61,917 nucleotides of DNA from Chryseobacterium limigenitum (lineage in GTDB: Bacteria > Bacteroidota > Bacteroidia > Flavobacteriales > Weeksellaceae): positions 1 through 61,917 of the forward strand of contig NZ_FPKW01000022.1 of NCBI RefSeq assembly GCF_900114875.1. The letters run 5' to 3'. A program made the position numbers and the translations under genes. Within the stretch, counting starts at the first letter, position 1. Every line of letters starts with the position of its first letter. This document shows positions 8,875-18,004 of this stretch, piece after piece. The notes beneath the pieces were generated by a model that saw only the letters and a list, made by a program, of their open reading frames with translations, was not told the DNA's origin and searched no databases.

Positions 8875-9687
8875 TTATTTTCCGTCCTGCGCTCCAAAAA
8901 CCTTCTGTAAAATAGAGGTTGTTCTCATGGCTGGAGTATCTCTGATTCCGCTTTCTTTTTGGGCTACCATTTTAAAAACTCCGTTAATAGTTTCTGTCGT
9001 AACGTATTCATTAATATCCGTGGTTACAGCTTGTCCGGTGAAAGTGTTGTATTTTGTAATGATACTTTTCCAAACCGAATCAGCACCCACTTTTCCTAAC
9101 GAAGCCTTCACTTTCGGCTGAAAAGCAGTAAATAACTGATTTTGAGTTTTGCCTTGCAAATAAGTCGTTGCAGCATTATTAGATCCTAATAAAATATTTT
9201 TTGCATCTGTGATCGTCATCGATGTAATTGCATTGGCGAAAATAGGAGTAGCTTCTGTCACTGCATCTTCTGCAGCTCTGTTCAATAATTTCACACCTTG
9301 ATCTGCTAAGCTTCCCAAACCAATGGCACGAAGTGTTGTATCAATTTTTCTGAGTTTTTCAGGCATTAAAATTTTTACGGCTTCATTTTTAAAAAATCCG
9401 TCTGTAACACCTAATTTTTTCACCCCTTCAGTTACTCCAAGATTTAAGGCTTCCTTTAATCCTGATGAAATTTGAGTAGAAGTTAGGCTGCCTAAATTGA
9501 TAGGAGATGTAGAAGTTGATTTTGTAGGAGTTGTCGTGGTAGTTGAGGTTGACGTGTTTGTTTTTACAGGATTATTAAGGTCAATACCTGTTTTATCTTT
9601 TACTGTAGATTTTAGAATATCTAAAATTTGTGCCTGTGCAGAAACTGAAAATAGCAGTACGCCGGCTAATAAAATTGTTTTTCTCAT
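8875..9687 (-). CDS. DUF4197 domain secreted protein
   Basis: A 270-residue exported protein. Residues 1-19 are a signal peptide ending AQAQ. A Thr/Ser-rich linker (about 43-62) leads into a DUF4197 domain covering the remaining 200 residues, recognised from the pattern SGLKEALNLGVTEGV, FFKNEAVKILMPEKL and the ending TTSILQKVFG. The function of DUF4197 is unknown; members are usually periplasmic and monocistronic. It is divergent from the GH20 gene, and the 105-bp gap between them must hold both promoters. Confidence 0.85.
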   Translation of the reverse strand: MRKTILLAGVLLFSVSAQAQILDILKSTVKDKTGIDLNNPVKTNTSTSTTTTTPTKSTSTSPINLGSLTSTQISSGLKEALNLGVTEGVKKLGVTDGFFKNEAVKILMPEKLRKIDTTLRAIGLGSLADQGVKLLNRAAEDAVTEATPIFANAITSMTITDAKNILLGSNNAATTYLQGKTQNQLFTAFQPKVKASLGKVGADSVWKSIITKYNTFTGQAVTTDINEYVTTETINGVFKMVAQKESGIRDTPAMRTTSILQKVFGAQDGK

Positions 9688-9792
9688 TGTATATTTTTCT
9701 GCAAAATTAGATGTTTTATTTTTTAATAGGTTAAAAAGGTTGTTGAAGTTTTCAGAAAATAATTATATTAGCTAAAACCTTAATCAAATCCA

Positions 9793-12048
9793 ATGATACG
9801 AGCTTTTTTACTACTTTTTATATTAGTTTCGACTACAATTTTTTCTCAAAAAAAACTGAATTTAATTCCATATCCTCAAAAAGTTCAGATAAATGAGGGA
9901 AATTTTACTATTCCGGACATCATTATGTTAAGTAGTGATTTGCCAAAAGAAGAAACAGAATATTTTAAAAAAAAGGAAGGCTCAAATCTGAAATTTCAAA
10001 ATTCAGGGAAATCAGACGCCCATTTGGTATATTCCCAGTTGCCAAAATCGACTAATTCTCAACAAAATGATGAGTTTTACTCTCTGGAAATCAATTCAAA
10101 ACAGATTGTAATTAAATCTTATACAAAACAGGGATATTTTTTAGCACTTCAAACTTTGAATCAATTATTTGAAGAGTTTAAAAATGATAAACAAATTCCA
10201 GCGTTAAAAATCGAAGATCAACCCAAATTTGCGTGGCGCGGAATGCATTTGGATGTTTGCCGTCATTTCTTCACGGTTGAGGAAGTGAAGCAGTACATTG
10301 ATTACTTGGCAATGTATAAATTGAATATATTTCATTGGCACTTAACAGACGATCAGGGATGGAGAATTGAAATTAAAAAATATCCGAAATTAACGCAAAT
10401 TGGTTCAAAACGTAAAGAATCAATGATCGGAGCATATGTTGATAATACCTTTGACGGAAAACCTTACGGACCTTATTTTTATACGCAGGATCAAGTAAAA
10501 GATGTTGTAAAATATGCTCAGGATCGTCATATTACGATAGTTCCGGAAATTGAAATGCCAGGTCATGCGTTGGCAGCGTTAGCTGCGTATCCTGAATTAG
10601 CTTGTACAAAAGGACCTTTCGAACCTGCGACAAAATGGGGCGTTTTTGATGATGTTTTTTGTCCGAAAGATGAGACTTTTAAATTTTTAGAAAACGTTTT
10701 AGATGAAGTTATTGCACTTTTTCCGTCAAAATATATTCACATCGGAGGTGATGAATGCCCGAAAACGAGATGGAAGGAATGCGCTCATTGTCAGGAATTA
10801 ATCAAGAAAAATAATTTGAAGGATGAACATGGTTTGCAAAGTTATTTTATTCAGCGAATTGAAAAATATGTCAACAAAAAGGGACGAAAAATAATCGGTT
10901 GGGACGAAATTTTGGAAGGAGGATTGGCGCCAAATGCAGCCGTAATGAGCTGGACAGGCGTAAACGGTGGAATTGAAGCCGCAAAATCGAAACATTTTGC
11001 CGTAATGACTCCCGGATCTTTTTGTTATTTTGATCATTATCAGGGAGATCCGCAGTCTGAACCAAACGCTTTTGGTGGATTTACACCTTTGGATAAAGTT
11101 TATTCTTACAACCCGATTCCGACAGAATTAAATGCTGAGCAGACAAAATATATTTTAGGCGTTCAGGCCAATTTATGGACAGAATATATCGAAGATTTTA
11201 AACAGATTCAATACATGATTTTTCCAAGATTGATGGCACTTTCGGAAGTTGGTTGGGGAACGTCTGATCCTGAAAATTATAAAGAATTTGAAGGCCGTGT
11301 GATCAGCCAGTTCAAAGTTCTGGATAAAATGAATGTGAATTATGCTAAAAGTATTTACAACGTTTCCGGAAAAGTAATTTCAAATAATAGCGGTATGTTT
11401 TACGAGCTTTCAACCTCACAAAATCCAGGCGGAATTAGATATACTTTAGATGGAACAGACCCGAATGCAAATTCGCAGGCTTATCAAAAACCGATTCCTG
11501 TTTCAAAATCAATGACTATTAAATCTGCTTATTTTGAAAACGGACAATTGAAAAGCGCAATTTCTTCTCAACAATTTACAATCTCAAAAACTACAGGAAA
11601 AACTATTACGTTAGAACAACAACCAAGCGAAAATTATTCTTTCGGTGGAGCTTTTACTTTAATTGATGGAATTATTGGAAATCAAAGGCTGTTAGGGAAA
11701 ACATGGCTAGGTTTTCTGGGAAAAGATGTTGTGGCAACGATCGATTTAGGAAATAAAACTCAATTTTCTGAAGTATATTTTAATACCTTAGAAAATAAAG
11801 GAAGCTGGATTCATATGGCAAAATCTGCACAGATTTTCGTTTCTGATGATAATAAAAATTTCAAAATGATTAAAGAAATAGGAAAAGACGAGATCCAAAA
11901 TGCAAAAGGAAAGATTAAATTAAATGTAGGAAATCAAAACTCAAAATACATCAGAATAAAAATAGAAAATGCAGGAATTATTCCGGCAGGAAATCCTGGA
12001 GCAGATTCAAAAGCCTGGCTTTTTGTCGATGAAATTGGAGCAAATTAA
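9793..12048 (+). CDS. Beta-N-acetylhexosaminidase, GH20
   Basis: A 751-residue exported exo-hexosaminidase that removes terminal beta-GlcNAc (or GalNAc) from glycans or chitooligosaccharides. Signal peptide 1-18; GH20b domain about 20-140; catalytic barrel about 143-500 with WRGMHLDVCRHF (148), HWHLTDDQGWR (181) and the catalytic pair Asp320-Glu321 in HIGGDECPK. A chitobiase-type C-terminal module (about 545-600, RYTLDGTDP) and a discoidin-like module (about 625-751) follow. There is no T9SS tail, so periplasm or outer membrane is likely. It heads a row of glycan enzymes, followed 53 bp later by a glycosylasparaginase. Confidence 0.94.
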   Translation: MIRAFLLLFILVSTTIFSQKKLNLIPYPQKVQINEGNFTIPDIIMLSSDLPKEETEYFKKKEGSNLKFQNSGKSDAHLVYSQLPKSTNSQQNDEFYSLEINSKQIVIKSYTKQGYFLALQTLNQLFEEFKNDKQIPALKIEDQPKFAWRGMHLDVCRHFFTVEEVKQYIDYLAMYKLNIFHWHLTDDQGWRIEIKKYPKLTQIGSKRKESMIGAYVDNTFDGKPYGPYFYTQDQVKDVVKYAQDRHITIVPEIEMPGHALAALAAYPELACTKGPFEPATKWGVFDDVFCPKDETFKFLENVLDEVIALFPSKYIHIGGDECPKTRWKECAHCQELIKKNNLKDEHGLQSYFIQRIEKYVNKKGRKIIGWDEILEGGLAPNAAVMSWTGVNGGIEAAKSKHFAVMTPGSFCYFDHYQGDPQSEPNAFGGFTPLDKVYSYNPIPTELNAEQTKYILGVQANLWTEYIEDFKQIQYMIFPRLMALSEVGWGTSDPENYKEFEGRVISQFKVLDKMNVNYAKSIYNVSGKVISNNSGMFYELSTSQNPGGIRYTLDGTDPNANSQAYQKPIPVSKSMTIKSAYFENGQLKSAISSQQFTISKTTGKTITLEQQPSENYSFGGAFTLIDGIIGNQRLLGKTWLGFLGKDVVATIDLGNKTQFSEVYFNTLENKGSWIHMAKSAQIFVSDDNKNFKMIKEIGKDEIQNAKGKIKLNVGNQNSKYIRIKIENAGIIPAGNPGADSKAWLFVDEIGAN

Positions 12049-12101
12049 AAATTCGAATTACCTACGCCCCAAATCCTGAAACCCAAACCCTGAAAATAAC
12101 A

Positions 12102-13097
12102 ATGAACTCACGCAGAAAATTTCTAAAAAATACAGCATTAGCATCTTCAGCTTTATTGTTGAATCCGTTGGATTTAATGGCTAAAAATGTACCTGAAGCA
12201 AATAATAAAATTGTAAATAAACCAATCGTACTTTCAACCTGGAACTTTGGATTAAAAGCCAATGAAGAAGCTTGGACAATACTAGGTAAAGGAGGACGAG
12301 CTTTGGACGCAGTGGAAAAAGGTGTTCGTTTGGTAGAAAATGATCCTACTGAAAGAAGTGTAGGTTACGGCGGTCGCCCTGACAGAGATGGAAGAGTAAC
12401 ATTGGATGCCTGTATTATGGATGAAAATTACAATATAGGTTCGGTTGCCTGTATTGAAAATATTAAAAATCCGATTTCTGTAGCAAGAGCGGTGATGGAA
12501 AAAACGCCACACGTCATGTTAGTTGGCGACGGAGCTTTACAATTTGCAGTTTCCCAAGGTTTTAAGAAAGAAAATATTTTAACTTCAGAGTCTGAAAAAG
12601 AGTGGAAAGAATGGTTAAAAGACAGTAAATATCAACCTATCGTAAACATTGAAAATCATGACACGATCGGAATGATCGCTTTAGATGCTCAGGGAAATCT
12701 TTCCGGAGCTTGTACAACCAGCGGAATGGCTTTCAAAATGCACGGCAGAGTAGGAGATTCACCAATTATTGGAGCAGGTTTATTTGTTGATAATGAGATA
12801 GGTGCAGCAACGGCTACGGGTCATGGTGAGGAAGTAATCAGAATGGTTGGAACTCATTTGGTGGTGGAGTTAATGCGACAAGGAAAAAATCCTCAACAGG
12901 CTTGTAAGGAAGCAGTTGAAAGAATTGTGCAAATTACGAAGAAGAGAAATAAAAACTTAAAAGATATTCAGGTTGGTTTTATTGCCATTAATAAAAAAGG
13001 GGAATATGGTGCATATTGCATTCAGGACGGATTTAATTTTGCTGTTTACGACCAAAAAGGAAACCGTTTGGAAAAACCTGAATTTGCTTTGAAATAG
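12102..13097 (+). CDS. N4-(beta-N-acetylglucosaminyl)-L-asparaginase
   Basis: Glycosylasparaginase: splits GlcNAc-Asn, the last linkage of an N-glycan, into a glycosylamine and aspartate. It is an Ntn-hydrolase that cleaves itself before Thr188 in HDTIGM (Asp187-Thr188), giving alpha and beta chains with Thr188 as the nucleophile. Further family segments are GGRALDAVEKGV (64), GYGGRPDRDG (88) and TTSGMAFKMHGRVGDSP (205). The N-terminus SRRKFLKNTALASSALLL is a twin-arginine signal, so the folded enzyme is exported to the periplasm, as known for the Elizabethkingia enzyme. At 331 residues it has normal length. It follows the GH20 gene directly. Confidence 0.95.
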   Translation: MNSRRKFLKNTALASSALLLNPLDLMAKNVPEANNKIVNKPIVLSTWNFGLKANEEAWTILGKGGRALDAVEKGVRLVENDPTERSVGYGGRPDRDGRVTLDACIMDENYNIGSVACIENIKNPISVARAVMEKTPHVMLVGDGALQFAVSQGFKKENILTSESEKEWKEWLKDSKYQPIVNIENHDTIGMIALDAQGNLSGACTTSGMAFKMHGRVGDSPIIGAGLFVDNEIGAATATGHGEEVIRMVGTHLVVELMRQGKNPQQACKEAVERIVQITKKRNKNLKDIQVGFIAINKKGEYGAYCIQDGFNFAVYDQKGNRLEKPEFALK

Positions 13098-13102
13098 ATT
13101 AA

Positions 13103-13192
13103 GAAATTAGAAATTAGAAATTAGAAATTAGAAATTAGAAATTAATTTTGCTAAACCCTAAACCCTAAACCCTAAACCCTAAACCCTAAACC
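13103..13192. repeat. Two heptamer microsatellites before cutC
   Basis: Six exact copies of GAAATTA (13103-13144), then 6 bp, then six exact copies of CTAAACC (13151-13192). The second array ends 4 bp before the cutC ATG, so it occupies the whole ribosome-binding region. Short relics of the same CCTAAACCC motif occur upstream of gldF (27480-27505). Confidence 0.95.
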
Positions 13193-13196
13193 TCAA

Positions 13197-13859
13197 ATGT
13201 CAAAAATAGAAATAGCTTGCTTCAATCCCGAATCTGCAATCATTGCTTTCGAAAACGGAGCCGACAGAATAGAATTATGCGACGGATTAAGTGAAGGCGG
13301 AACAACGCCAGACTTCGAAACCGCAAAAGAACTTAGAGATAAAATAAACATCCCGATTTTTGTGATGATTCGTCCGCGTGGCGGAGATTTTATCTATTCT
13401 GATGCTGAATTTGAACAAATGAAGGAAGAATTAATTCAATTAAAATCTTTAAATGTTGATGGTTTTGTTTTCGGAATTTTAGATGAAAATGATGAGGTGA
13501 ATATTAAACAAAATAAAGAAATGGTTGAACTGGCAAAACCTTATCAATGTACTTTTCACCGTGCTTTCGACAGAGCAACAAATTTAGAAAACTCTTTAGA
13601 AAAAGTAATTGAATGCGGTTTTAAAACAATTCTTACTTCAGGTCAAAAACCAAATGTTTCTGAAGGGAAAGAAAACCTTAAAAAATTAGTTGAATTATCC
13701 AACGGAAGAATCGAAATCCTTGTCGGTGGCGGTCTTCGCTCAACAAATATTGAAGAGGTCAGAGGATTTACAAAAGCTAAGTATTTTCATTCTTCTGCGA
13801 TTACTGATGGTGGTGCTTTCGCGAATGCTGATGAGGTTGCAGCTTTGAAAAATAGATAA
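13197..13859 (+). CDS. cutC: CutC family protein
   Basis: A 220-residue TIM-barrel protein of the CutC family, with the family N-terminus IEIACFNPESAIIAFENGADRIELCD, then MIRPRGGDF (61) and FHRAFDRA (about 121). CutC was named for copper tolerance in E. coli, but that role is disputed. It is cytoplasmic, with no signal peptide. Here it lies within a row of glycan hydrolases, which suggests a sugar-related role (inference). Its start is fixed by homology to MSKIEIACFN; the leader is formed by a heptamer microsatellite rather than a ribosome-binding site. Confidence 0.9.
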   Translation: MSKIEIACFNPESAIIAFENGADRIELCDGLSEGGTTPDFETAKELRDKINIPIFVMIRPRGGDFIYSDAEFEQMKEELIQLKSLNVDGFVFGILDENDEVNIKQNKEMVELAKPYQCTFHRAFDRATNLENSLEKVIECGFKTILTSGQKPNVSEGKENLKKLVELSNGRIEILVGGGLRSTNIEEVRGFTKAKYFHSSAITDGGAFANADEVAALKNR

Positions 13860-13870
13860 TACTTAATAAT

Positions 13871-14048
13871 TTTAACGCAAAGATTTTTATTGTTAGTGTA
13901 AATATTTTAAGGAAGCAAAGTATTGCGACAAAGTTGCTGATTAAGCGATATGGATAAAACGTTCGCTTCATCAAATCAATTTTAATTGATTAAACTCTTG
14001 GCTCACTTAAAAATATGGAATATAATAGAATAAAACTTTGCGTTGAAA
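13871..14048. repeat. 178-bp element with short inverted ends, family A-like
   Basis: Left end TTTAACGCAAAG at 13871 and right end CTTTGCGTTGAAA at 14036 form imperfect inverted ends around an interior without a gene. Size and end sequence (TTAAC.CAAAG) resemble the elements at 5361-5548 and 47790-47962. The right end lies 19 bp before the start of the GxxExxY gene. Confidence 0.5.
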
Positions 14049-14066
14049 ATATATAAAAACACACAA

Positions 14067-14444
14067 ATGAAAGAAAATGAATTATCCTACAAAATAATAG
14101 GATCAGCAATCGAAGTGCATAAGAATCTCGGAGTAGGTTTATTAGAAAGCACATACGAATTAGCCCTAGCCTTTGAATTGAAAAAGTTAGGATTCGATAT
14201 AAAACAACAAATTAATCTGCCTTTACAATATAAAGAAGTGAATATTGAAAATGCTTACAAGATTGATTTGCTTGTGGAAAATAAAGTTATAATTGAAGTA
14301 AAGGCTGTATTAGAAATGCATTCAGTTTTTAAAGCTCAATTGCTAACCTATTTGAAATTGACAAATTTAAAACTTGGACTTCTGATTAATTTTAATACAC
14401 CACTTATTAAAGATGGGATTCATAGAATTGTAAATAACTTATAA
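14067..14444 (+). CDS. GxxExxY protein
   Basis: A 125-residue protein of the GxxExxY family, named for the motif seen here in GLLESTYELAL (about residues 26-36). It continues with IDLLVENKVIIEVKAV, whose Asp and ExK pattern resembles a PD-(D/E)XK nuclease core, and family members are thought to be nuclease-like; biochemical function is unproven. A TTG start at 14043 is possible, but ATG at 14067 (MKENELSYKIIG) matches the family. Its TAA overlaps the ATG of the beta-mannosidase (TAATG), so the two are translationally coupled. Confidence 0.85.
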   Translation: MKENELSYKIIGSAIEVHKNLGVGLLESTYELALAFELKKLGFDIKQQINLPLQYKEVNIENAYKIDLLVENKVIIEVKAVLEMHSVFKAQLLTYLKLTNLKLGLLINFNTPLIKDGIHRIVNNL

Positions 14445-16930
14445 TGAACAAAATTCTACTTTTTGCTTTCCTTTTCATTCAAAATATACTATTTGGGCAG
14501 TTTTCAGAACGAAATTTATCTTCTGAAAAGTGGCAATTCAAAAATGCAAAAGAAAATTCTTGGATGACTGCCACAGTCCCGGGAACAGTTCATTTGGATT
14601 TGATGAATAATAAAATCATTCCCGATCCTTATAAAGATGAAAATGAAAAGAAAGTTCAATGGATAGAAAATGAAGATTGGGATTATCAAACAACTTTCAA
14701 AGTTTCAAAAAAAGAACTACAGAGTCAAAATATAGAGTTGGTATTTAATGGATTAGATACTTTTTCAGAGATTTACCTGAACGGAAAATTATTGAAAAAA
14801 ACGGATAATATGTTCCGGAAATGGGAAATTCCTGTTAAAGAATATTTGAACGCTGGAGATAATTTATTACAAATCAAATTCAAATCTGCTGTAAATGTTG
14901 GAAAAAAATTAGCAAAAAAAGTTCCTTTTATAATGCCGGAATCCCCGAGAAGCTTTGTGAGAAAAGCACAATATCAATTTGGGTGGGATTGGGGACCAAG
15001 ATTAGTTACAGCCGGAATCTGGAAAGATGTTAAGCTGAATTTTTGGGACAATGCCAAACTTGGAAACATAAAAATCGAGCAAAAAAGTGTAACAAAACAA
15101 AAAGCAGAATTAAATATTGAGACAGAAATTTTTGCCAAGAAAAAAGGGAAATATGCTGTTTTAATTAACAATCAATCAAATAATTTTCAATTTAAAAAAG
15201 GAAAAAATACAATTCAGATTCCTTATACCATTAATAATCCGAAACTTTGGCAACCTAACGGCTGGGGCGATCCGAATTTATATGATATAAAGATTTCTCT
15301 ACAAAAAGATTCAAAAATTATTGATGATAAAACTGAGAGAATTGGATTAAGAACTATTGAATTAATTCAGGAAAAAGATGCAAAAGGAAAATCTTTTTAT
15401 TTTAAAGTCAATGGAAATCCGATGTATGCAAAAGGTGCAAACTGGATTCCGGCAGACAGTTTTTCACCAAGAATTACCAAAGAAAAATATCAAAAATTAA
15501 TTAAAGATTCTAAAGAATCGAACATGAATATGATTCGTATCTGGGGTGGCGGAATTTACGAAGACGACGAATTTTACAAAGCCTGCGACGAAAACGGAAT
15601 TTTGGTTTGGCAGGATTTTATGTTTGCAGGAAGTTTTTATCCGTCTGATGAAGCATTTTTAAATAATGTAAAAGAAGAAGTAAAAGATCAGGTTAACCGA
15701 CTTCAAAATCATGCGTCGATTGCTTTGTGGTGTGGGAATAATGAAATAGATGAAGCTATCGTCAATTGGGGATATCAGAAACAATTTAAATATTCAAAAG
15801 AAGATTCTCTACAGGTTTGGAAAGATTATAAAAAAGTTTTCCATGAATTAATTCCCAATACGTTAAGAGAAAACTTAACGGCTGATAAAAATATCTATTG
15901 GCCAAGTTCACCATCGATTGGTTGGGGGCACAAAGAGAGCCTGACCGAAGGAGATTCCCATTATTGGGGCGTTTGGTGGGGCGAGCAGCCGTTTGAAATT
16001 TACAACGAAAAAGTTCCTAGATTTGCTTCAGAATATGGTTTTCAGGGAATGCCAACATTGGAAACTACAAAATCCATGTTTTCTGGAGTTCCTAATTTAA
16101 GCATAGAAAACGGAACAATTAAGGCTCACGAAAAACACGCCAGAGGGTGGGAAATTATTAACTCGTATATGAAACGAGACTATAATGTTCCGACAGATTT
16201 TGTGAAATATAACTATGTTTCTCAATTGCTGCAAGCCCGTGGAATGCAGATTGCCATTGAAGCTCACCGCCGTGCAAAACCTTACAATATGGGAACTTTA
16301 TATTGGCAGTTAAATGATTGTTGGCCGGTTGTTTCATGGTCTTCGATTGATTATTTAGGTAATTGGAAAGCGTTACATTATCAAATTAAAAGGAGCTTTG
16401 AAAATCAGGTAATTTTGACGGAAGAAAAAGATGGAGATTTAAATTTTTCTTTAGTTAATGACGGATTGTATACATATAAAGATGTTCGTTTAGGAATTCA
16501 GGTGATCAAATTTAATGGTGAAATTATTAGGCATCAAGAGATAAACTTTTTTAGTAAAGATTTTGAAAGTATTTTAAAATCTGATCCCGTAAAAGTGCAG
16601 GATCTTCTTCAGAATTTGAATAAAAATGAAGTCTATTTAAAATTAGAATTATGGACTGGCAATAATATTCGTTTGTCGGAAAACCACTATTTTTTCAGAA
16701 AACCGAAAGATTTAAAATTAACAAAGCCAAATATCAAAATCAAAAAAATCTCCTCGCTTCAAATAGAGATTTCCACTGATGTTTATGCAAAAGATGTTTA
16801 TTTAATGGGTGATAATCATTTCAGCGATAACTTTTTTGATTTGTTTCCTAATGATTCAAGAATAATCACTTTTTCCAAACCTATGGATAATTTTGAGGTG
16901 ATAAGTCTTTGGGATACAATGAATAATTAA
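14444..16930 (+). CDS. Beta-mannosidase, GH2
   Basis: An 828-residue exported GH2 enzyme that removes the beta-linked mannose of Man-beta-1,4-GlcNAc (or mannooligosaccharides). Signal peptide 1-18 (LFGQ). The sugar-binding domain includes VPGTVHLDL (45) and QFGWDWGPR (178), typical of mannosidases; the barrel has the acid/base Glu434 in WCGNNE and the nucleophile Glu530 in FASEYGFQGMP. A TLYWQLNDCWPVVSWSSID segment near residue 625 is also characteristic. There is no T9SS tail. Together with GH20 and glycosylasparaginase it would cover the N-glycan core. Confidence 0.94.
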   Translation: MNKILLFAFLFIQNILFGQFSERNLSSEKWQFKNAKENSWMTATVPGTVHLDLMNNKIIPDPYKDENEKKVQWIENEDWDYQTTFKVSKKELQSQNIELVFNGLDTFSEIYLNGKLLKKTDNMFRKWEIPVKEYLNAGDNLLQIKFKSAVNVGKKLAKKVPFIMPESPRSFVRKAQYQFGWDWGPRLVTAGIWKDVKLNFWDNAKLGNIKIEQKSVTKQKAELNIETEIFAKKKGKYAVLINNQSNNFQFKKGKNTIQIPYTINNPKLWQPNGWGDPNLYDIKISLQKDSKIIDDKTERIGLRTIELIQEKDAKGKSFYFKVNGNPMYAKGANWIPADSFSPRITKEKYQKLIKDSKESNMNMIRIWGGGIYEDDEFYKACDENGILVWQDFMFAGSFYPSDEAFLNNVKEEVKDQVNRLQNHASIALWCGNNEIDEAIVNWGYQKQFKYSKEDSLQVWKDYKKVFHELIPNTLRENLTADKNIYWPSSPSIGWGHKESLTEGDSHYWGVWWGEQPFEIYNEKVPRFASEYGFQGMPTLETTKSMFSGVPNLSIENGTIKAHEKHARGWEIINSYMKRDYNVPTDFVKYNYVSQLLQARGMQIAIEAHRRAKPYNMGTLYWQLNDCWPVVSWSSIDYLGNWKALHYQIKRSFENQVILTEEKDGDLNFSLVNDGLYTYKDVRLGIQVIKFNGEIIRHQEINFFSKDFESILKSDPVKVQDLLQNLNKNEVYLKLELWTGNNIRLSENHYFFRKPKDLKLTKPNIKIKKISSLQIEISTDVYAKDVYLMGDNHFSDNFFDLFPNDSRIITFSKPMDNFEVISLWDTMNN

Positions 16931-17003
16931 TATGAATTGAAAATTTTATTCAATCAAAACAACAAAAAATACCAGTTTTCATCCTCAACTAAAAAATCAA
17001 CAG

Positions 17004-17011
17004 TAAATTTG
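17004..17011 (+). promoter_or_regulatory. TAAATTTG -7 box of the AEC transporter gene
   Basis: TAAATTTG lies 17 bp before the ATG and fits the TAnnTTTG -7 consensus. A TTTT about 20 bp upstream would serve as a weak -33 box. Confidence 0.4.
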
Positions 17012-17028
17012 CATTATATTTCTCACGT

Positions 17029-17937
17029 ATGGTAAATTTTGTTCTGATCGCAGTCTGCATTTTGGCGGGAATGATTTTCAAAGCAACAAAATCTATCCAT
17101 CCTGATGCTCACAAAGGCATCAATACCTGGATTTTATATCTTGCGCTTCCTGCGGTTTCGTTTAAATATTTACCAAAAATTCATTGGACAGCAGAAATGC
17201 TTTTTCCGATTACAGCCACTTTTTTAACGGCAGTTTTTTGCTTCTTTTTCATGATGTTTTATAGTAAAAGCAAAGGGTATTCAAGGCGGTCCAGAAGTAC
17301 ATTGGAGCTGGTGAGCGGTTACAGCAATACTTCATTCATCGGATTTCCTTTGATCTCTGCTTTTTATGGAGAAAGTCTTTTGAGTATTGCGGTCATTTGT
17401 GACCAAACCATGTTTTTTTCCCTTTCAACATTAGGAATTATTGCTGCAGTAAGGGGGGGAAGCAGATCAGGACAAGTAAGTGCTAAATTTATTTTAAAAA
17501 GATTGATTACCTTTCCTCCGCTTGTTGGTTGTATTGCGGCTCTCATTTTGTCTCAGTTTATAGATTTTACTTTAGCAGAACCGTTTTTTGATAAATTGGC
17601 TGCTACTGTAAGTCCGCTGGCGTTATTTTCTGTCGGATTGCAGCTAAAATTCAATGGTTGGAAAAAATTAATTCCGCAAATGTCGGTTTCGATGTTATAC
17701 AAATTGATTTTGGCTCCTGCAATCATGTTAGGATTAGCTTTATTAGTAGGAATAAAAGGAAATATTGCAAAAATCACCATTTTTGAAGCCGCAATGCCGG
17801 CAGTTGTTACGGCAAGTATTATTGCAGAGCAATTCAGGTTAAATACCAAACTGACGAATTTAACGATAGGATTTAGCATAATTGTAGGATTTTTTACAAC
17901 AGCAATTTGGTATCAAATTATTGAATTCTTCTTCTGA
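17029..17937 (+). CDS. AEC family transporter
   Basis: A 302-residue inner-membrane carrier with about ten hydrophobic segments in two halves, of the auxin efflux carrier (AEC) family (Mem_trans). Typical features are TWILYLALPAVSFKYL near residue 35 and SGYSNTSFIGFPLISAFYG near 94. Bacterial AEC proteins transport malate, malonate or other small organic acids, but substrate cannot be read from sequence. It follows the mannosidase after 98 bp with its own promoter-like box, so it is probably not part of the glycan unit. Confidence 0.85.
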   Translation: MVNFVLIAVCILAGMIFKATKSIHPDAHKGINTWILYLALPAVSFKYLPKIHWTAEMLFPITATFLTAVFCFFFMMFYSKSKGYSRRSRSTLELVSGYSNTSFIGFPLISAFYGESLLSIAVICDQTMFFSLSTLGIIAAVRGGSRSGQVSAKFILKRLITFPPLVGCIAALILSQFIDFTLAEPFFDKLAATVSPLALFSVGLQLKFNGWKKLIPQMSVSMLYKLILAPAIMLGLALLVGIKGNIAKITIFEAAMPAVVTASIIAEQFRLNTKLTNLTIGFSIIVGFFTTAIWYQIIEFFF

Positions 17938-18004
17938 AAAACTGATTCTTATTATTTTTTTTGAAGCTATTTGACTACGTCGAATTGCAGTTTTATTTTT
18001 TTTT

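Noticed and set aside
9497..9775. 92-codon ORF antisense to DUF4197
   Set aside because: Valine-rich shadow of the Thr/Ser linker of the real gene.
13151..13192. CCCTAAA repeats as a telomere of a linear replicon
   Set aside because: Only six units, internal, and flanked by genes on both sides. The resemblance to plant telomere repeats is fortuitous.
13103..13192. CRISPR array
   Set aside because: Repeat units are 7 bp without spacers and there are no cas genes.
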